From: Emcibacteraceae bacterium
Lineage (GTDB): Bacteria; Pseudomonadota; Alphaproteobacteria; Sphingomonadales; Emcibacteraceae
Reading direction: 5' to 3'
Length of the DNA stretch: 49,024 bases
NCBI GenBank assembly: GCA_016744185.1
Contig: JADGEY010000006.1
Location: forward strand, 1-49,024
The notes under the pieces: model-generated
Databases searched by the model: none
Told to the model about the DNA's origin: nothing
The model's input: only the letters and a program-made list of their open reading frames with translations
Position numbers and translations under genes: made by a program
In this document: positions 23,706 to 33,514 of the stretch, in pieces
Layout of the letters: every line of letters starts with the position of its first letter
How positions within the stretch are numbered: the first letter of the stretch is position 1

Positions 23706-26054
23706 TTATGTAAGGGTTGAAAAATTTTCTTGAGAAGAAGAGTTTTGAGCGACTGCATCTGCCCCAAAGATCATTTTTTTGAGCGATATTTCATTTTCAA
23801 AATCATCATGAATAACAAGGCTTCCTGAATAATTGTATTTATCAAGAGCAGTATCAAATTTTTGAATGATTGTTTTCTTAAAGCCGTCTGAGATATTTGA
23901 TGCAGATTTTAGAATAATTTCTAGTCTTTTTTGAGTGAGCATTCCATCAATAAAAACCTTGCCCATTTTACTAAGGTTTAGTTCAATCATGAAGCGCGTA
24001 TTTTCTTTCTCATCTGTATTGCTCTTATTTTGAGATGAATCATCTAGGTCTTGCTGTTTTCTTTTTATAAAAAACGGTACTGCAAAAATTTCATTATCAC
24101 CAGACATTGGAATGAGCATTGGCCGCCATTCACGAAGATGTATATCATTATTTAAATCACCAATTCTAGTGATTTCATTATTAATCCTTGCTAAAAGCTT
24201 CCCATGCCCATTTCTTGAAAGTTCTTTTACAAGGTTTCTTCCAAGCCAAATTTCTGTAGGCTTCTTACCCTCTATGAAGCTGCGCTTTAGGGCTGCCATA
24301 AAGAATATAATTCCAGAGCTTATTTGCGCAGGGTTTTTTATATTTGGAATTTTGCTAGCAATCATTTCAGCCATAGCCCCGTAATTTTCACGGGTAAGGC
24401 TATCTATAAGATAATTCAAACTTTCCCACTCTTTTAAAAGTTCAGAAATATTATGGATTTTAGGCAGAAGAGGCGGCGTAGAAATTTTATTTTTTTCTTG
24501 ATCCTTTACATTAGTCGGCTGATTTTCCACCGCAATAGATTTTGCAGATTGGCTGATAGAGCCAGAACGGGTTTGTGGGGTATAACTATTTTGGACTGTA
24601 GGGTTTTGGGCAGGATTCTGGGTAGGGTTTTGTAAAATTTTATTTACAACCTTTTGTGGCAGCGTTTTAACTAAGGGCTGCGCTTTATGAGGAGGTTGGG
24701 ATTTTTGAGCTATTATTGCCTGAGGGAGAATTTTAGGAGTGGTTTTATCCACAGCAGCTGCGGTAAAATGAATGATCGTTCCTACAGGAATATTTACATC
24801 ACTTTTCAGGCTGATAATTGCGGTTGGGGTGGCAAGTAGAATGGTGTTTTTGGTATTATGAGATGTATTTTTTTTGGCAGGTTTTTGGCTTAAGTTTTCT
24901 GTACTTATTTTATCCATTAAAGATTTTTTTGGACTAATTACAATAGCAGAAATATGATTATTATTTTTGGCTGTAGGTGAAAAAATGTCTTTTGAAAGGA
25001 CCTCTTTAGGGTCTGTTTGAGAATGATCTTCGGGAATAGCTAGCGAAATAATTGAGACTTCACTTTGATTGCCTTTGGTGAAAATCGCAGGTATAGAAAT
25101 ATCACCAATGGCTTTGAGAATATTATTTTTAAGATTTTCGGGGATATTGGGCGGCAGAGTAATTTTAGAATTTTGGAAATTCTTAACCAAAGAAATAATC
25201 GCTGGTTTATGAAGTAATTTGCTAATCTCATCTTTGTTAATAGGGGCAGCGGTGGAGGCGGCGGTAGATATTTTTTTTTTCAGAGGGGAGGAAATGGATT
25301 CTTGAATGAATAGAGGATTAATAACTTTATTCTGAGCGGGCGTATTTTGTTGGAGCGCATCTTTTTGAAAAGATGTGATTTTTTCAAATAAAGTATATTT
25401 ACTGGCTGTTATGGGCAGAGGTGCAATATCATTTAAAGGGTTTTTAAGGGATTTTTGGGCGGCAGCTTCTGCCTTGAATATTGCACTCGCAGGATAATGG
25501 GCTGCAATTTCCTTTATTGAAATATTGTTTTTTTCACTGATTGTAGGGTTTAAATCTTCCGTGCCGAACCCTGTTAAAATGAGAGTGATACTTGTGACTT
25601 CAAGCGGGGGCTTTCCTAGTTTTTCGGCAGTTTCATAATCTCTATGAATAATAAGCTGGGCTTTTATGCTTTCTTTTAAGCTGGTGATTCTAATATCCGC
25701 TTCATAGCCTTTAGGGAGCTGTTCAAGCAGGATTTTATCTTTTGCGCTTGGCTGCATAATATATGTGCCATGTTCAGAGGTCATAATTGGACGTTTATCT
25801 GGATCATGACCTTTAATTTCTGCGGTAAATCTTTGACCTTCTTCTAGCTTTGCAAGGGAAGCTGATATGGTAACGGCAGGATCATGATATTGCGTCTTTT
25901 CAGGGGAGGGAGTTTTTTTTTCTATATTGGGATTGTTTTTTTGAGGTTGGTTTTCCGCCGAGCCATGGTCGCTGGTGCTTGTCCCCCGCGTAACGCGCGT
26001 GGATGCTTCTGTGGGAATAGCTTCTGGTCTGGGTGGTCCGCCAATCTCGCTCAT
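23706..26054 (-). CDS. FliK-like protein with C-terminal Flg_hook-type domain
   Basis: A long, low-complexity protein. An N-terminal beta-rich segment (about residues 45-130: LEEGQRFTAEIKG, GTYIMQPSA, YEADIRITS) is followed by about 400 residues rich in Lys, Pro, Ser, Asn and Gln. A folded C-terminal region (about 560-770) contains RFMIELNLSKMGKVFIDGML and SDGFKKTIIQKFDTALDKY, which have the pattern of the FliK C-terminal domain (LxLxPxxLGxVxV, then a helix pair). FliK measures hook length and switches export substrate. A second, better FliK lies at 39410-41347, so this one may have another role in export. The ATG at 26054 (MSEIGG) is chosen over a GTG three codons upstream. Neither start has a clear Shine-Dalgarno. 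Confidence 0.65.
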   Translation of the reverse strand: MSEIGGPPRPEAIPTEASTRVTRGTSTSDHGSAENQPQKNNPNIEKKTPSPEKTQYHDPAVTISASLAKLEEGQRFTAEIKGHDPDKRPIMTSEHGTYIMQPSAKDKILLEQLPKGYEADIRITSLKESIKAQLIIHRDYETAEKLGKPPLEVTSITLILTGFGTEDLNPTISEKNNISIKEIAAHYPASAIFKAEAAAQKSLKNPLNDIAPLPITASKYTLFEKITSFQKDALQQNTPAQNKVINPLFIQESISSPLKKKISTAASTAAPINKDEISKLLHKPAIISLVKNFQNSKITLPPNIPENLKNNILKAIGDISIPAIFTKGNQSEVSIISLAIPEDHSQTDPKEVLSKDIFSPTAKNNNHISAIVISPKKSLMDKISTENLSQKPAKKNTSHNTKNTILLATPTAIISLKSDVNIPVGTIIHFTAAAVDKTTPKILPQAIIAQKSQPPHKAQPLVKTLPQKVVNKILQNPTQNPAQNPTVQNSYTPQTRSGSISQSAKSIAVENQPTNVKDQEKNKISTPPLLPKIHNISELLKEWESLNYLIDSLTRENYGAMAEMIASKIPNIKNPAQISSGIIFFMAALKRSFIEGKKPTEIWLGRNLVKELSRNGHGKLLARINNEITRIGDLNNDIHLREWRPMLIPMSGDNEIFAVPFFIKRKQQDLDDSSQNKSNTDEKENTRFMIELNLSKMGKVFIDGMLTQKRLEIILKSASNISDGFKKTIIQKFDTALDKYNYSGSLVIHDDFENEISLKKMIFGADAVAQNSSSQENFSTLT

Positions 26055-26063
26055 GATTTTCAC

Positions 26064-26090
26064 AGTTTAAAAAGTTTAAAAAGTTTAAAA
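26064..26090 (+). repeat. Triple 9-bp repeat AGTTTAAAA
   Basis: Three exact head-to-tail copies (26064-26072, 26073-26081, 26082-26090) sit just upstream of the FliK-like gene start, where its ribosome binding site would be. The slippage-prone position could change spacing in the leader. Confidence 0.7.
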
Positions 26091-26135
26091 AAATTAATAT
26101 ACAGCTACTGCATAGTAAACAATTTTAACTAAAAA

Positions 26136-26885
26136 TTACAGTTTTTTAATAATAGCCTCTATATCATCCGCAGCTTTGCAAGATGGATGCCTGCTAAGCA
26201 GCGGGATTTGATGTCTAATAGAATCTGTTACATGAGGGTCTCTTCTAATGATTCCTAATAGTTCCGGAGAAAATTTAAGAAAATTTTCACAAACTTTTTT
26301 TAAGGTAAGAAAAGCTTTCTGACCGTAATTTCGGTCTTCTGCCATATTAACAATCACAGATATTTTACTGTCCTTCTGGCGCATACGGTAAAGTTTTATA
26401 AAGGCGTAGGCATCTGTTAAAGAGGTGGGGTCAGAGGTGATAATGATGAATAATTCTTTGGCAGCATTTGCCAGAGCCATAATAGGCATCTCAACGCCTG
26501 CTCCCATGTCGATAAAGCTATAATCATATTGTTGGGATAAAAAATTAAGCTCTTCGCCAATTTTTGTAATTTTTTCAGCTTTAAGAGAAGCCAAAGCTCC
26601 TGTTCCAGATTGCCCAGAAATAATATCAATTTGGGCTTTGCCTTCGCCGTAACTCATCACGGCTTCTGGCAGTGTGATTTGTTCAGAAAAGACTTGTCCA
26701 AGATCAAGCTCAGGCATAAGCCCAAGCTGAATATCAATATTAGCCAGCCCAAGATCACCGTCAAAGAGGAGGACTTTCTTTTTTTTACGGGCAAGTGCAT
26801 GAGCCAAAGTAATAGAAACCCATGTTTTGCCAACGCCCCCTTTACCAGAGGCTATGATGATTAATTTTGAAGATAGATTGCTCAT
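26136..26885 (-). CDS. flhG: Flagellar number regulator FlhG (MinD-like ATPase)
   Basis: A ParA/MinD-type ATPase that limits flagellar number by antagonising FlhF. The deviant Walker A is ASGKGGVGKTWVS (about 12-24) with the signature lysine, switch regions are FDGDLGLANIDIQLGL and DYSFIDMGAGVE, and SDPTSLTDAYAFIK follows. The amphipathic C-terminus (ADDIEAIIKKL) could be the membrane-targeting helix. 249 residues is typical. It starts 4 bases after flhF, the standard flhF-flhG pair. Confidence 0.93.
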   Translation of the reverse strand: MSNLSSKLIIIASGKGGVGKTWVSITLAHALARKKKKVLLFDGDLGLANIDIQLGLMPELDLGQVFSEQITLPEAVMSYGEGKAQIDIISGQSGTGALASLKAEKITKIGEELNFLSQQYDYSFIDMGAGVEMPIMALANAAKELFIIITSDPTSLTDAYAFIKLYRMRQKDSKISVIVNMAEDRNYGQKAFLTLKKVCENFLKFSPELLGIIRRDPHVTDSIRHQIPLLSRHPSCKAADDIEAIIKKL

Positions 26886-26889
26886 AATA

Positions 26890-28008
26890 TTACTCTTGAT
26901 GATCGGGGTTAAAAGAAGATTTAGGTTTGAAAGCTTTAGCTCTTGAGATTTTTGTTAAAAGTTTGGCTAATGTGAGAGGGTCTAAAGATTGAAGACCATC
27001 TGCTAAAAAGGGTGTAATGCCTGCACCTGCAAAACTTAAATGTTTGGACTGGGCGGTGGTGATTAAACTGCCGTATCTTCTCGCCACGTCTAATTTTGTT
27101 GGAATAAATCTTTTTGCCCCAAGAGCAGCATATGTTTCAGACATTTCTTGAGCGTCCAAGGGGGCGGTTCCAGCAGGGGCTATAAAAATAGGCTCTATAT
27201 TTCCAGCTTCAATATAGGAATGTAATTCTTGCATTTCTTCTGCATTAAAAGGGTTATAGCCGGCGGTATCAATAATAACTAAATCACCGTCATGCTTGAT
27301 CTCTTCTAATATGGATTTAAGCTCACCTGCAGTGGATATTTTACTAATGGGCATTTTTAAAACCTCTGCATAGCCCATAAGCTGCGTAAAGCCGCCCGTT
27401 CTGATCACATCTGTTGAAATAAGGTGACATTTATAACCATTTAGGACAGCCTGACTTGCAAGTTTTGCTGCGGTAACTGTTTTGCCTGCCCCTGGGGGGC
27501 CGACCATCATAATAGGGCGGCCAGCATAATCATTATTAAGGGGGCAGAAGGCAAAAAGACTATCAATTACAGCCGCAAGATTCATAAGGCTGTTTTCTTT
27601 ATCAATCGCATCAAACAAGGATAGGATTTCCTGCCTGATACGTCCCGAAATACCATGGTGGATTAGAAAGCTTTCAAGATCAAAATCATCTTCAATTTTT
27701 TGGGCTTCTTCTAATTCTTTTAAAGAATGACGAATAGGGGCGGGGGCTAGTCTGGCTTGTTTGGGAGCGGGCTTTTGCCCCAGAGCGATGAAACGCCCAT
27801 TTTTTGGTGCAGTTGTTGTTCTTAGGAGAGTTCTCTGTTGCTTAAAAGTAGGCGTATCTGTTCGGGGCGGCGGCTCGGTTGCTGCTGTAATGGTAAAACT
27901 ATCATTTTTTTCTTCGGTATTTATAATAACGGCATTTTGACCTAGAGTGCTGCGCACTTCTGCGAGAGCATCATTCATCGTTGCCGCTGTAAAAATTTTA
28001 ATCCTCAT
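26890..28008 (-). CDS. flhF: Flagellar placement GTPase FlhF
   Basis: An SRP-family GTPase that marks the site of flagellum assembly, usually a pole. The N-terminal B domain MRIKIFTAATMNDALAEVRSTLG is characteristic, a basic Pro-rich linker follows (about 45-95), and the NG domain carries G1 GPPGAGKT (170-177), G3 DTAGY and G4 TKLD. 372 residues is within the family range. It is followed immediately by flhG and preceded by flhA. With FlhG it suggests a polar flagellum in this organism. Confidence 0.94.
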   Translation of the reverse strand: MRIKIFTAATMNDALAEVRSTLGQNAVIINTEEKNDSFTITAATEPPPRTDTPTFKQQRTLLRTTTAPKNGRFIALGQKPAPKQARLAPAPIRHSLKELEEAQKIEDDFDLESFLIHHGISGRIRQEILSLFDAIDKENSLMNLAAVIDSLFAFCPLNNDYAGRPIMMVGPPGAGKTVTAAKLASQAVLNGYKCHLISTDVIRTGGFTQLMGYAEVLKMPISKISTAGELKSILEEIKHDGDLVIIDTAGYNPFNAEEMQELHSYIEAGNIEPIFIAPAGTAPLDAQEMSETYAALGAKRFIPTKLDVARRYGSLITTAQSKHLSFAGAGITPFLADGLQSLDPLTLAKLLTKISRAKAFKPKSSFNPDHQE

Positions 28009-28127
28009 TTTACGCCCTGTTCTTTAACCATAATAATATATAGCGAAATGACTTTATTTATCAAAGTTTAAATTTATTCTCTTAAGTTTATTCCCCTAAA
28101 CTTGCCTCTCTTTAAATTTGCCTCCTT

Positions 28128-30218
28128 TTAAATTTGTCCGAGCGTCCTAATTTTAACTTTTGGGTGAACTTCATTTTGTGACATGACGGTTGTTGCAGGT
28201 CTAAATCTTTCGATAATTGACCTTACATAAGGTCTAATCATCGGAGAGGTCAGGAGGATAGGAAGCTCACCTTGATGGGCTTGATCCTCGAAAGTCATGC
28301 GAACAAGACCAATGAATTCTTGTAAATCACTAGGGGCCATCGCTAGCTGCTTTTCTTCACCAGGCCCAATAAGGGATTCAAGAAATTTTTGCTCCCATTG
28401 GGGTGACATATTAATCAGCGGAATTATATTATCCCCATTGGTGTTGGAATTGCTAATCTGGCGGGCAAGCCTTGTGCGTACATGTTCGGTAATCATAACC
28501 ACATTTTGTGTATAGCCGCTTGCCTCTGCAATGCCTTCTAAAATAGTGGGAAGGTCACGAATAGAAATTCTTTCATTCAGTAAATTTTGTAAAATTCGTT
28601 GGCAGCCGCTCATGGAAATAAGGTTAGGAATCAGGTCTTCGGTTAATTTTTGTTGCTCAGAAGAAAGATCATCTAGAAGTTTTTGAACTTCTGCATAGGA
28701 TAAAAGCTCTGGCATATTATCTTTAATAACTTCTGTAATATGGGTTGTAATTACAGTAGCAGCATCGACAACCGTGTAGCCGCGAAAAGTGGCTTCTTCT
28801 TTTTGATTTTGATCAATCCATAAAGCAGGAAGACCAAAAGCAGGCTCTGTTGTTGTTTCACCCTGTAAATTAACTTCCTCTCCTCTAGGATCCATTGTTA
28901 GCAGCATATTGGGGCGAATGTCCCCGCTGCCCGCTTCTGATTCTTTAAGGCGGATAACATAAGTATTTGCAGGGAGCTGCATATTATCTAAGATGCGTAT
29001 AGAAGGCATAACAAATCCCATGTCAGATGCCATTTGCCGGCGCAGAGCTTTAATCTGGTCTGTGAGTTTAACGCCTGTTTCATCATTAATAAGAGGAAGA
29101 AGTCCATATCCAAGCTCAAGGCGAATAGGGTCAATAGCAAGAGATGCTGTGATCGGCTCTTCTAAAGGGGCTGCATCTTTTTCTTGCTGTTCTTCTAGCG
29201 TTTTAAATTCTGCTTCTTTTAAAACTGTTTCTTGCTTTAAAGAAATCCGCAGCGCCGTTATACCCAGAATGACTGAAATTGTAGCAAAAGGTAAAAAGGG
29301 GATACCAGGAATGAAGGATAAAGTGCCAAGCAAGGCTGAACTTACTCCTAGAGCGCGGGGATGATTACTCAGCTGTCCAAAAATAGCTTTATCTGTTTTA
29401 CCCGCAACGCCTGCTTTGGTAATAAGAAGCCCCGCAGCGGTCGATACAATAAGAGCAGGAATTTGACTGACAAGCCCATCGCCCACGGTAAGCATCGTAT
29501 AGGCAGAAGCAGCGTCAGAAAAGCTCATATCATTCTGGGCAACACCAATAATCATTCCTGCAATAATATTGATAAAGGTGATGAGAAGCCCTGCAATAGC
29601 ATCTCCCCTAACATATTTTGATGCCCCGTCCATTGCACCAAAAAATGTGCTTTCATCTTCTAATTCTTTACGGCGAGACCTTGCGGCATCTTCGTCGATT
29701 AATCCAGAGGAAAGATCCGCATCAATCGCCATTTGCTTTCCGGGCATAGCGTCTAAACTAAACCGTGCGGCAACTTCTGCAATACGTCCTGAGCCTTTCG
29801 TGATGACCATAAAATTTACAATCAAAAGCACAGCAAAAACGATGATCCCGATCACTGCATTGCCGCTCATGATAAAATTACCAAAGGCTTCGATAACCCT
29901 TCCTGCGGCGGCTGTTCCTGTATGCCCTTCTGATAGGATAAGGCGTGTGGATGCTACATTAAGTGAGAGCCTAAGCAGGGTCGATATAAGAAGGATTGAA
30001 GGAAAAACATTAAACTCAAGCGGTTTTTCAATGAAGAGGCAGGTCATCAAAATCATAACGGAAAAAGTGATTGAAATAGCAAGAGATATATCAAGCAGCC
30101 ATGAGGGCATCGGCAGAAATAAGATAACTAAGATGGCAACAACAGCGAGTGCCATAAAAACATCTGATTTACCGCTAAAAACACCATTGTTTTGGGTATT
30201 TACATCTACATTGCTCAT
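28128..30218 (-). CDS. flhA: Flagellar export gate protein FlhA
   Basis: The core of the flagellar type III export gate in the inner membrane. The first 350 residues hold about eight hydrophobic segments (from FMALAVVAILVILFLPMPSW on) with the conserved FHIPEP-loop region, including ARFSLDAMPGKQMAID and DEDAARSRR. The cytoplasmic domain (about 360-696) binds chaperone-substrate complexes and ends with MSQNEVHPKVKI. 696 residues is normal. It is encoded between flbD and flhF in the fliF unit, as in Caulobacter-like genomes. The 119-bp gap after it contains no gene. Confidence 0.97.
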   Translation of the reverse strand: MSNVDVNTQNNGVFSGKSDVFMALAVVAILVILFLPMPSWLLDISLAISITFSVMILMTCLFIEKPLEFNVFPSILLISTLLRLSLNVASTRLILSEGHTGTAAAGRVIEAFGNFIMSGNAVIGIIVFAVLLIVNFMVITKGSGRIAEVAARFSLDAMPGKQMAIDADLSSGLIDEDAARSRRKELEDESTFFGAMDGASKYVRGDAIAGLLITFINIIAGMIIGVAQNDMSFSDAASAYTMLTVGDGLVSQIPALIVSTAAGLLITKAGVAGKTDKAIFGQLSNHPRALGVSSALLGTLSFIPGIPFLPFATISVILGITALRISLKQETVLKEAEFKTLEEQQEKDAAPLEEPITASLAIDPIRLELGYGLLPLINDETGVKLTDQIKALRRQMASDMGFVMPSIRILDNMQLPANTYVIRLKESEAGSGDIRPNMLLTMDPRGEEVNLQGETTTEPAFGLPALWIDQNQKEEATFRGYTVVDAATVITTHITEVIKDNMPELLSYAEVQKLLDDLSSEQQKLTEDLIPNLISMSGCQRILQNLLNERISIRDLPTILEGIAEASGYTQNVVMITEHVRTRLARQISNSNTNGDNIIPLINMSPQWEQKFLESLIGPGEEKQLAMAPSDLQEFIGLVRMTFEDQAHQGELPILLTSPMIRPYVRSIIERFRPATTVMSQNEVHPKVKIRTLGQI

Positions 30219-30277
30219 ATGTTTAAGATCGTTTCAATTTTGCTATTATTTTTAGTGATTTTTATTATTTTTAGAGG

Positions 30278-31642
30278 TTATAAGGTAGAGCTTGCTGTAC
30301 CAGGGCTTGGGATATTTCGTCCTTCTGCCATATATAAATTTAATTTATTTCGCAGCGTTCTGATCGAAATTCCTAGAATATTTGCCGCATGAGTTCTATT
30401 GCCAAGGCAATGTTTTAAAGTATCAATGATCAGATCACGTTCAACCTCAGAAACTTTACGCCCGATGAGGGATGAGGCGGCAAGGGGTTCTGTCCCTTCA
30501 TACCGAACCGAGCCATCACTATGACCTTGCATTTCAGCATGAGGCTTGCCATCAGGAAGGACGATTTCACTTTGCGTAATCTGATCACCATAAGACAGAA
30601 GCACCGCACGGTGAATAGTATTTTCAAGTTCCCGTACATTTCCAGGCCATTTGTGATTTATCAGAAGATTCATAGCATGATCTGATACAGTTTTAAGAGG
30701 CATGGCATTAAATTCTGCATATTTTTCAGCAAAATATTTACAAAGTACACGAATATCTTCTGGGCGTTCCCTTAGGGCGGGGAGGTTTAAATTTACCACA
30801 TTAAGGCGAAAAAATAAATCTTCTCTAAAATTACCGTCTTTGATCTCTTCTTGTATGTTACGGTTCGATGTTGCAATAATGCGAATATTAATTTTAACGG
30901 GAGCTGTACCGCCCACACGGTCAATTTCTCTTTCTTGAATAGCCCGAAGAAGTTTGGCTTGCAGGCGAACGTCCATTTCGCTGACTTCATCTAGGAATAA
31001 TGTACCGCCGTCCGCTTCTTCAAATTTACCAATTCTGCGGGCTATTGCTCCTGTAAAAGCTCCCTTTTCATGTCCGAATAATTCGGATTCAAGTAGATTT
31101 TCAGGAATGGCAGCGCAGTTGATCGAAATGAAACTTTTATCTTTGCGGCGGCTTTTGGAATGAACGTAGCGTGCCATCACCTCTTTACCCGTTCCAGATT
31201 CGCCTGTTATCATAATAGAGGCTTCACTTGGAGCAATTTGGTCGGCGAATTTGACAACCTGTATCATGGCGCGGTCACGGTAGATAAATTTATGTTCATC
31301 ATTCGAAATCGCACTTAAAACAGCAGCAATAAGATCAGGGTCTGGCGGCAGAGGAATATATTCTTTTGCCCCCGCTTTAATCGCCAGAACCGCAGCATTT
31401 GGATCATTATCAACGCCGCAGGCTACCGCAGGGGTGTTTATATGCTCTAACCGCATTTGTTCTAGTAAATGTTTGATATCAAGTTTAACATCAATCATCA
31501 GCATATCTGCACCCTTAGAACGCAGAAGTTTTAAAGCCGTTTCTTCATCTGGCGCATGAATGACCTGCGCTCCGTTCGTAATTGCAATTTGGGAGGCGGT
31601 GGTAAGCTGACCATCTAAAGTTCCAACAATAATCAAGCGCAT
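30278..31642 (-). CDS. flbD: Sigma-54-dependent flagellar activator FlbD
   Basis: An enhancer-binding protein for sigma-54 promoters. The receiver-like N-terminus [20 protein letters not shown] closely resembles Caulobacter FlbD. The acidic pocket near the start is lost (VGTLDG instead of VDDD) although Asp51 is at the phosphoacceptor position. The AAA+ domain has Walker A GESGTGKE (about 147-154), the sigma-54 contact loop GAFTGA (194-199) and [10 protein letters not shown] Fis-type helix-turn-helix ([18 protein letters not shown]) ends the protein. In Caulobacter FlbD activates late flagellar genes and represses fliF. Here it lies inside the fliF operon, and sigma-54 promoters occur at fliK and flgK. 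Confidence 0.94.
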   Translation of the reverse strand: MRLIIVGTLDGQLTTASQIAITNGAQVIHAPDEETALKLLRSKGADMLMIDVKLDIKHLLEQMRLEHINTPAVACGVDNDPNAAVLAIKAGAKEYIPLPPDPDLIAAVLSAISNDEHKFIYRDRAMIQVVKFADQIAPSEASIMITGESGTGKEVMARYVHSKSRRKDKSFISINCAAIPENLLESELFGHEKGAFTGAIARRIGKFEEADGGTLFLDEVSEMDVRLQAKLLRAIQEREIDRVGGTAPVKINIRIIATSNRNIQEEIKDGNFREDLFFRLNVVNLNLPALRERPEDIRVLCKYFAEKYAEFNAMPLKTVSDHAMNLLINHKWPGNVRELENTIHRAVLLSYGDQITQSEIVLPDGKPHAEMQGHSDGSVRYEGTEPLAASSLIGRKVSEVERDLIIDTLKHCLGNRTHAANILGISIRTLRNKLNLYMAEGRNIPSPGTASSTL

Positions 31643-31698
31643 TTATTCATTCCCATTTTTAACTTTTGTTTAAACTATATTTACTTAAAAATAAATTA

Positions 31699-32460
31699 TC
31701 ATTTAAAATATTTAAGACGTTGACCTTGAGGCAACATGGCATTTAATTGTATTTCTAAACGCCTTGGATTTTCTTCTCGGCTGATGGATAAAGTGCCGAC
31801 TAAATAAAGTGAATTCATCACGCTTTCATTATGAGAGTTTCTTTCAGCTTTTGCAGCAAGAGGAAGCAAAACCATATGAGCAATTACAGCACCATAAAAA
31901 GTTGTAAGCAGCGCCACAGCCATATTAGGACCAATCGTACTAGGGTCGTCAAGCGTTCCCAGCATTTGAACAAGCCCAATTAATGTCCCTATAAGCCCCA
32001 TAGCAGGAGCAACTTCCGCAGCCCTTCTTAAAAGGTCGATTGATTTGCTTTGCAGGTTTATCGCATAGCTAATTTCCCTTTGTAAAATTTGTTCAATTTC
32101 ATATTCCGCCAGACCATCTACCGCAAGACTTAACGCTTTATGTAAAAAAGGCTCATTCTTTAGGCTGTTTAATGTAGCATCTAATGAAATAACACCTTTT
32201 TGCCGTGCTTTATCAGCAAGCTGCATCATTGTCATGCCAACATCATGGGCATTATAGGGCTTGTAGGTAATCATTTGCCATATTGCTTTGGGGATTAATT
32301 TTAGGTCTTTAACTGAAAAACTAACGGCGGTAATGACTGCTGTACCCAATAGTACAATTAGAATTGAAGGTGTATTGACAAAGGAGCTAGGAGAGCCATT
32401 TTCAAACATTGCAAGAATAATTAATATAAAACCTGCTATAATTCCAAGAAGAGTAACCAA
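31699..32460 (-). CDS. motA: Flagellar stator protein MotA/PomA family
   Basis: The stator subunit that conducts ions with MotB and drives the rotor. Four hydrophobic segments are visible: near residues 5-22, 30-50, 150-175 and 185-205. The conserved proline segment AAEVAPAMGLIGTLIGLVQML is present, and the cytoplasmic loop carries charged residues for contact with FliG. 253 residues fits the PomA/MotP branch. No motB is in the window. Its place between fliN and flbD matches some Rhodospirillales-like clusters. Confidence 0.92.
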   Translation of the reverse strand: MVTLLGIIAGFILIILAMFENGSPSSFVNTPSILIVLLGTAVITAVSFSVKDLKLIPKAIWQMITYKPYNAHDVGMTMMQLADKARQKGVISLDATLNSLKNEPFLHKALSLAVDGLAEYEIEQILQREISYAINLQSKSIDLLRRAAEVAPAMGLIGTLIGLVQMLGTLDDPSTIGPNMAVALLTTFYGAVIAHMVLLPLAAKAERNSHNESVMNSLYLVGTLSISREENPRRLEIQLNAMLPQGQRLKYFK

Positions 32461-32470
32461 GATAAAATTC

Positions 32471-32788
32471 CTATTCTTCGCCTTTAATAATTTCAGTCAT
32501 TGTAATACCAAGCTTTTCTTCTACAAGGACGACTTCTCCCCGTGCGACGAGTCTATTATTGATATAAATATCAATTGCTTCACCAACTTTGCGGTCAAGT
32601 TCAATAATAGCTCCAGGCCCTAATTGCAATAACCTTGAAATCTGAATGTTTGTTTTACCAAGCACAGCAGAAACTTTAACAGGGACATCAAAAACAGCTT
32701 CTAAATCACCATCAATAACTTCGCCGTTTGGTGCGCCTTCACTATCTTCAAGGTCTTGTAAATCTAAATTCTCTGTTTCGTCAGACAT
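32471..32788 (-). CDS. fliN: Flagellar switch protein FliN
   Basis: A short C-ring protein of the motor switch. After an acidic N-terminus (about 1-30) comes a single SpoA domain: VPVKVSAVLGKTNIQI, LLQLGPGAIIELDRKVGE and NNRLVARGEVVLVEEKLGI. 105 residues is a normal short FliN. It lies 51 bases after fliH and 10 before motA. No fliM is in the window. Confidence 0.95.
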   Translation of the reverse strand: MSDETENLDLQDLEDSEGAPNGEVIDGDLEAVFDVPVKVSAVLGKTNIQISRLLQLGPGAIIELDRKVGEAIDIYINNRLVARGEVVLVEEKLGITMTEIIKGEE

Positions 32789-32839
32789 TATCTTTTTGCC
32801 CTTAATAAATTGTTAACTATAGGTGTTTCTTTTAAATAT

Positions 32840-33460
32840 TTAATTTTCAGTTTCATTTTTTACTTCAATTTTTTGAGATATAGGGGCCTCTAGAAAAAGT
32901 TGGACGGTATTGTTAATGAGAGCTATTAAACTTTCAAAATCTCTTTCTGCTCCGCCATCTTCCCATTCAACGCGGCAGTCGCTTATGTGATTTGTATTTT
33001 CTGCAACAAGCTTGATTTCTCCTTCAAATCCTGTTTGTTTTTTTATCTTCGTAATTTTATCTGTCATTTCAGCAATATGACTTTCGGCAAGATGAATTAT
33101 AATTTTTGGCTCTAACGGGTGACTTTTAAGGCATTGTTTTACCAATAATTCAATTTCATCTAAAGGCGTGTTTTCTACAAGGGCAGGGGCAAGTTTTTGA
33201 ATAATGAGATGAGCAAGATTTGCGGAATGTTTTTGCATCATTTCTATTTGTTCATAATGACGCTCTACGATTATAACGCTCTGAGAAAGAATATCTTGCA
33301 ATATTCCATCACCCACAAGGTCAATAGCTTTATAACCTGCGGCATATCCCTCTTCGTAGGCGGCCTTTTTTATTTTTTCATGTTCAATTTCTTGGGGGCT
33401 AGGACCTGTGTCTCGAGGAGCATCAAAATCATTGCCAAATGTATATTTAACAGCACTCAT
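32840..33460 (-). CDS. fliH: Flagellar assembly protein FliH
   Basis: The negative regulator and stator of the FliI ATPase. FliH varies widely in sequence, so the evidence is the position between fliG and fliN, the 206-residue length, a charged N-terminal helix with spaced small residues (AAYEEGYAAGY, the GxxxG-like FliH repeat), and a C-terminal region with DCRVEWEDGGAERD, a good match to the conserved FliH end. In Caulobacter nomenclature this is FlbE. Confidence 0.85.
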   Translation of the reverse strand: MSAVKYTFGNDFDAPRDTGPSPQEIEHEKIKKAAYEEGYAAGYKAIDLVGDGILQDILSQSVIIVERHYEQIEMMQKHSANLAHLIIQKLAPALVENTPLDEIELLVKQCLKSHPLEPKIIIHLAESHIAEMTDKITKIKKQTGFEGEIKLVAENTNHISDCRVEWEDGGAERDFESLIALINNTVQLFLEAPISQKIEVKNETEN

Positions 33461-33514
33461 CTTATCAAACCCCTAAAATGGCAGAATGTGAAAGTAACTT
33501 GAAAGCCTAAAGAA

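Noticed and set aside
29569..30255. Long plus-strand frame opposite flhA
   Set aside because: It is a shadow of the well-conserved flhA coding strand and has no recognisable domain or ribosome binding site.
31659..31673. Perfect TTAA-N7-TTAA between motA and flbD
   Set aside because: It lies 17 bases from the flbD start, leaving no room for a -10 ahead of the gene. In such AT-rich DNA several boxes per 50 kb are expected by chance.
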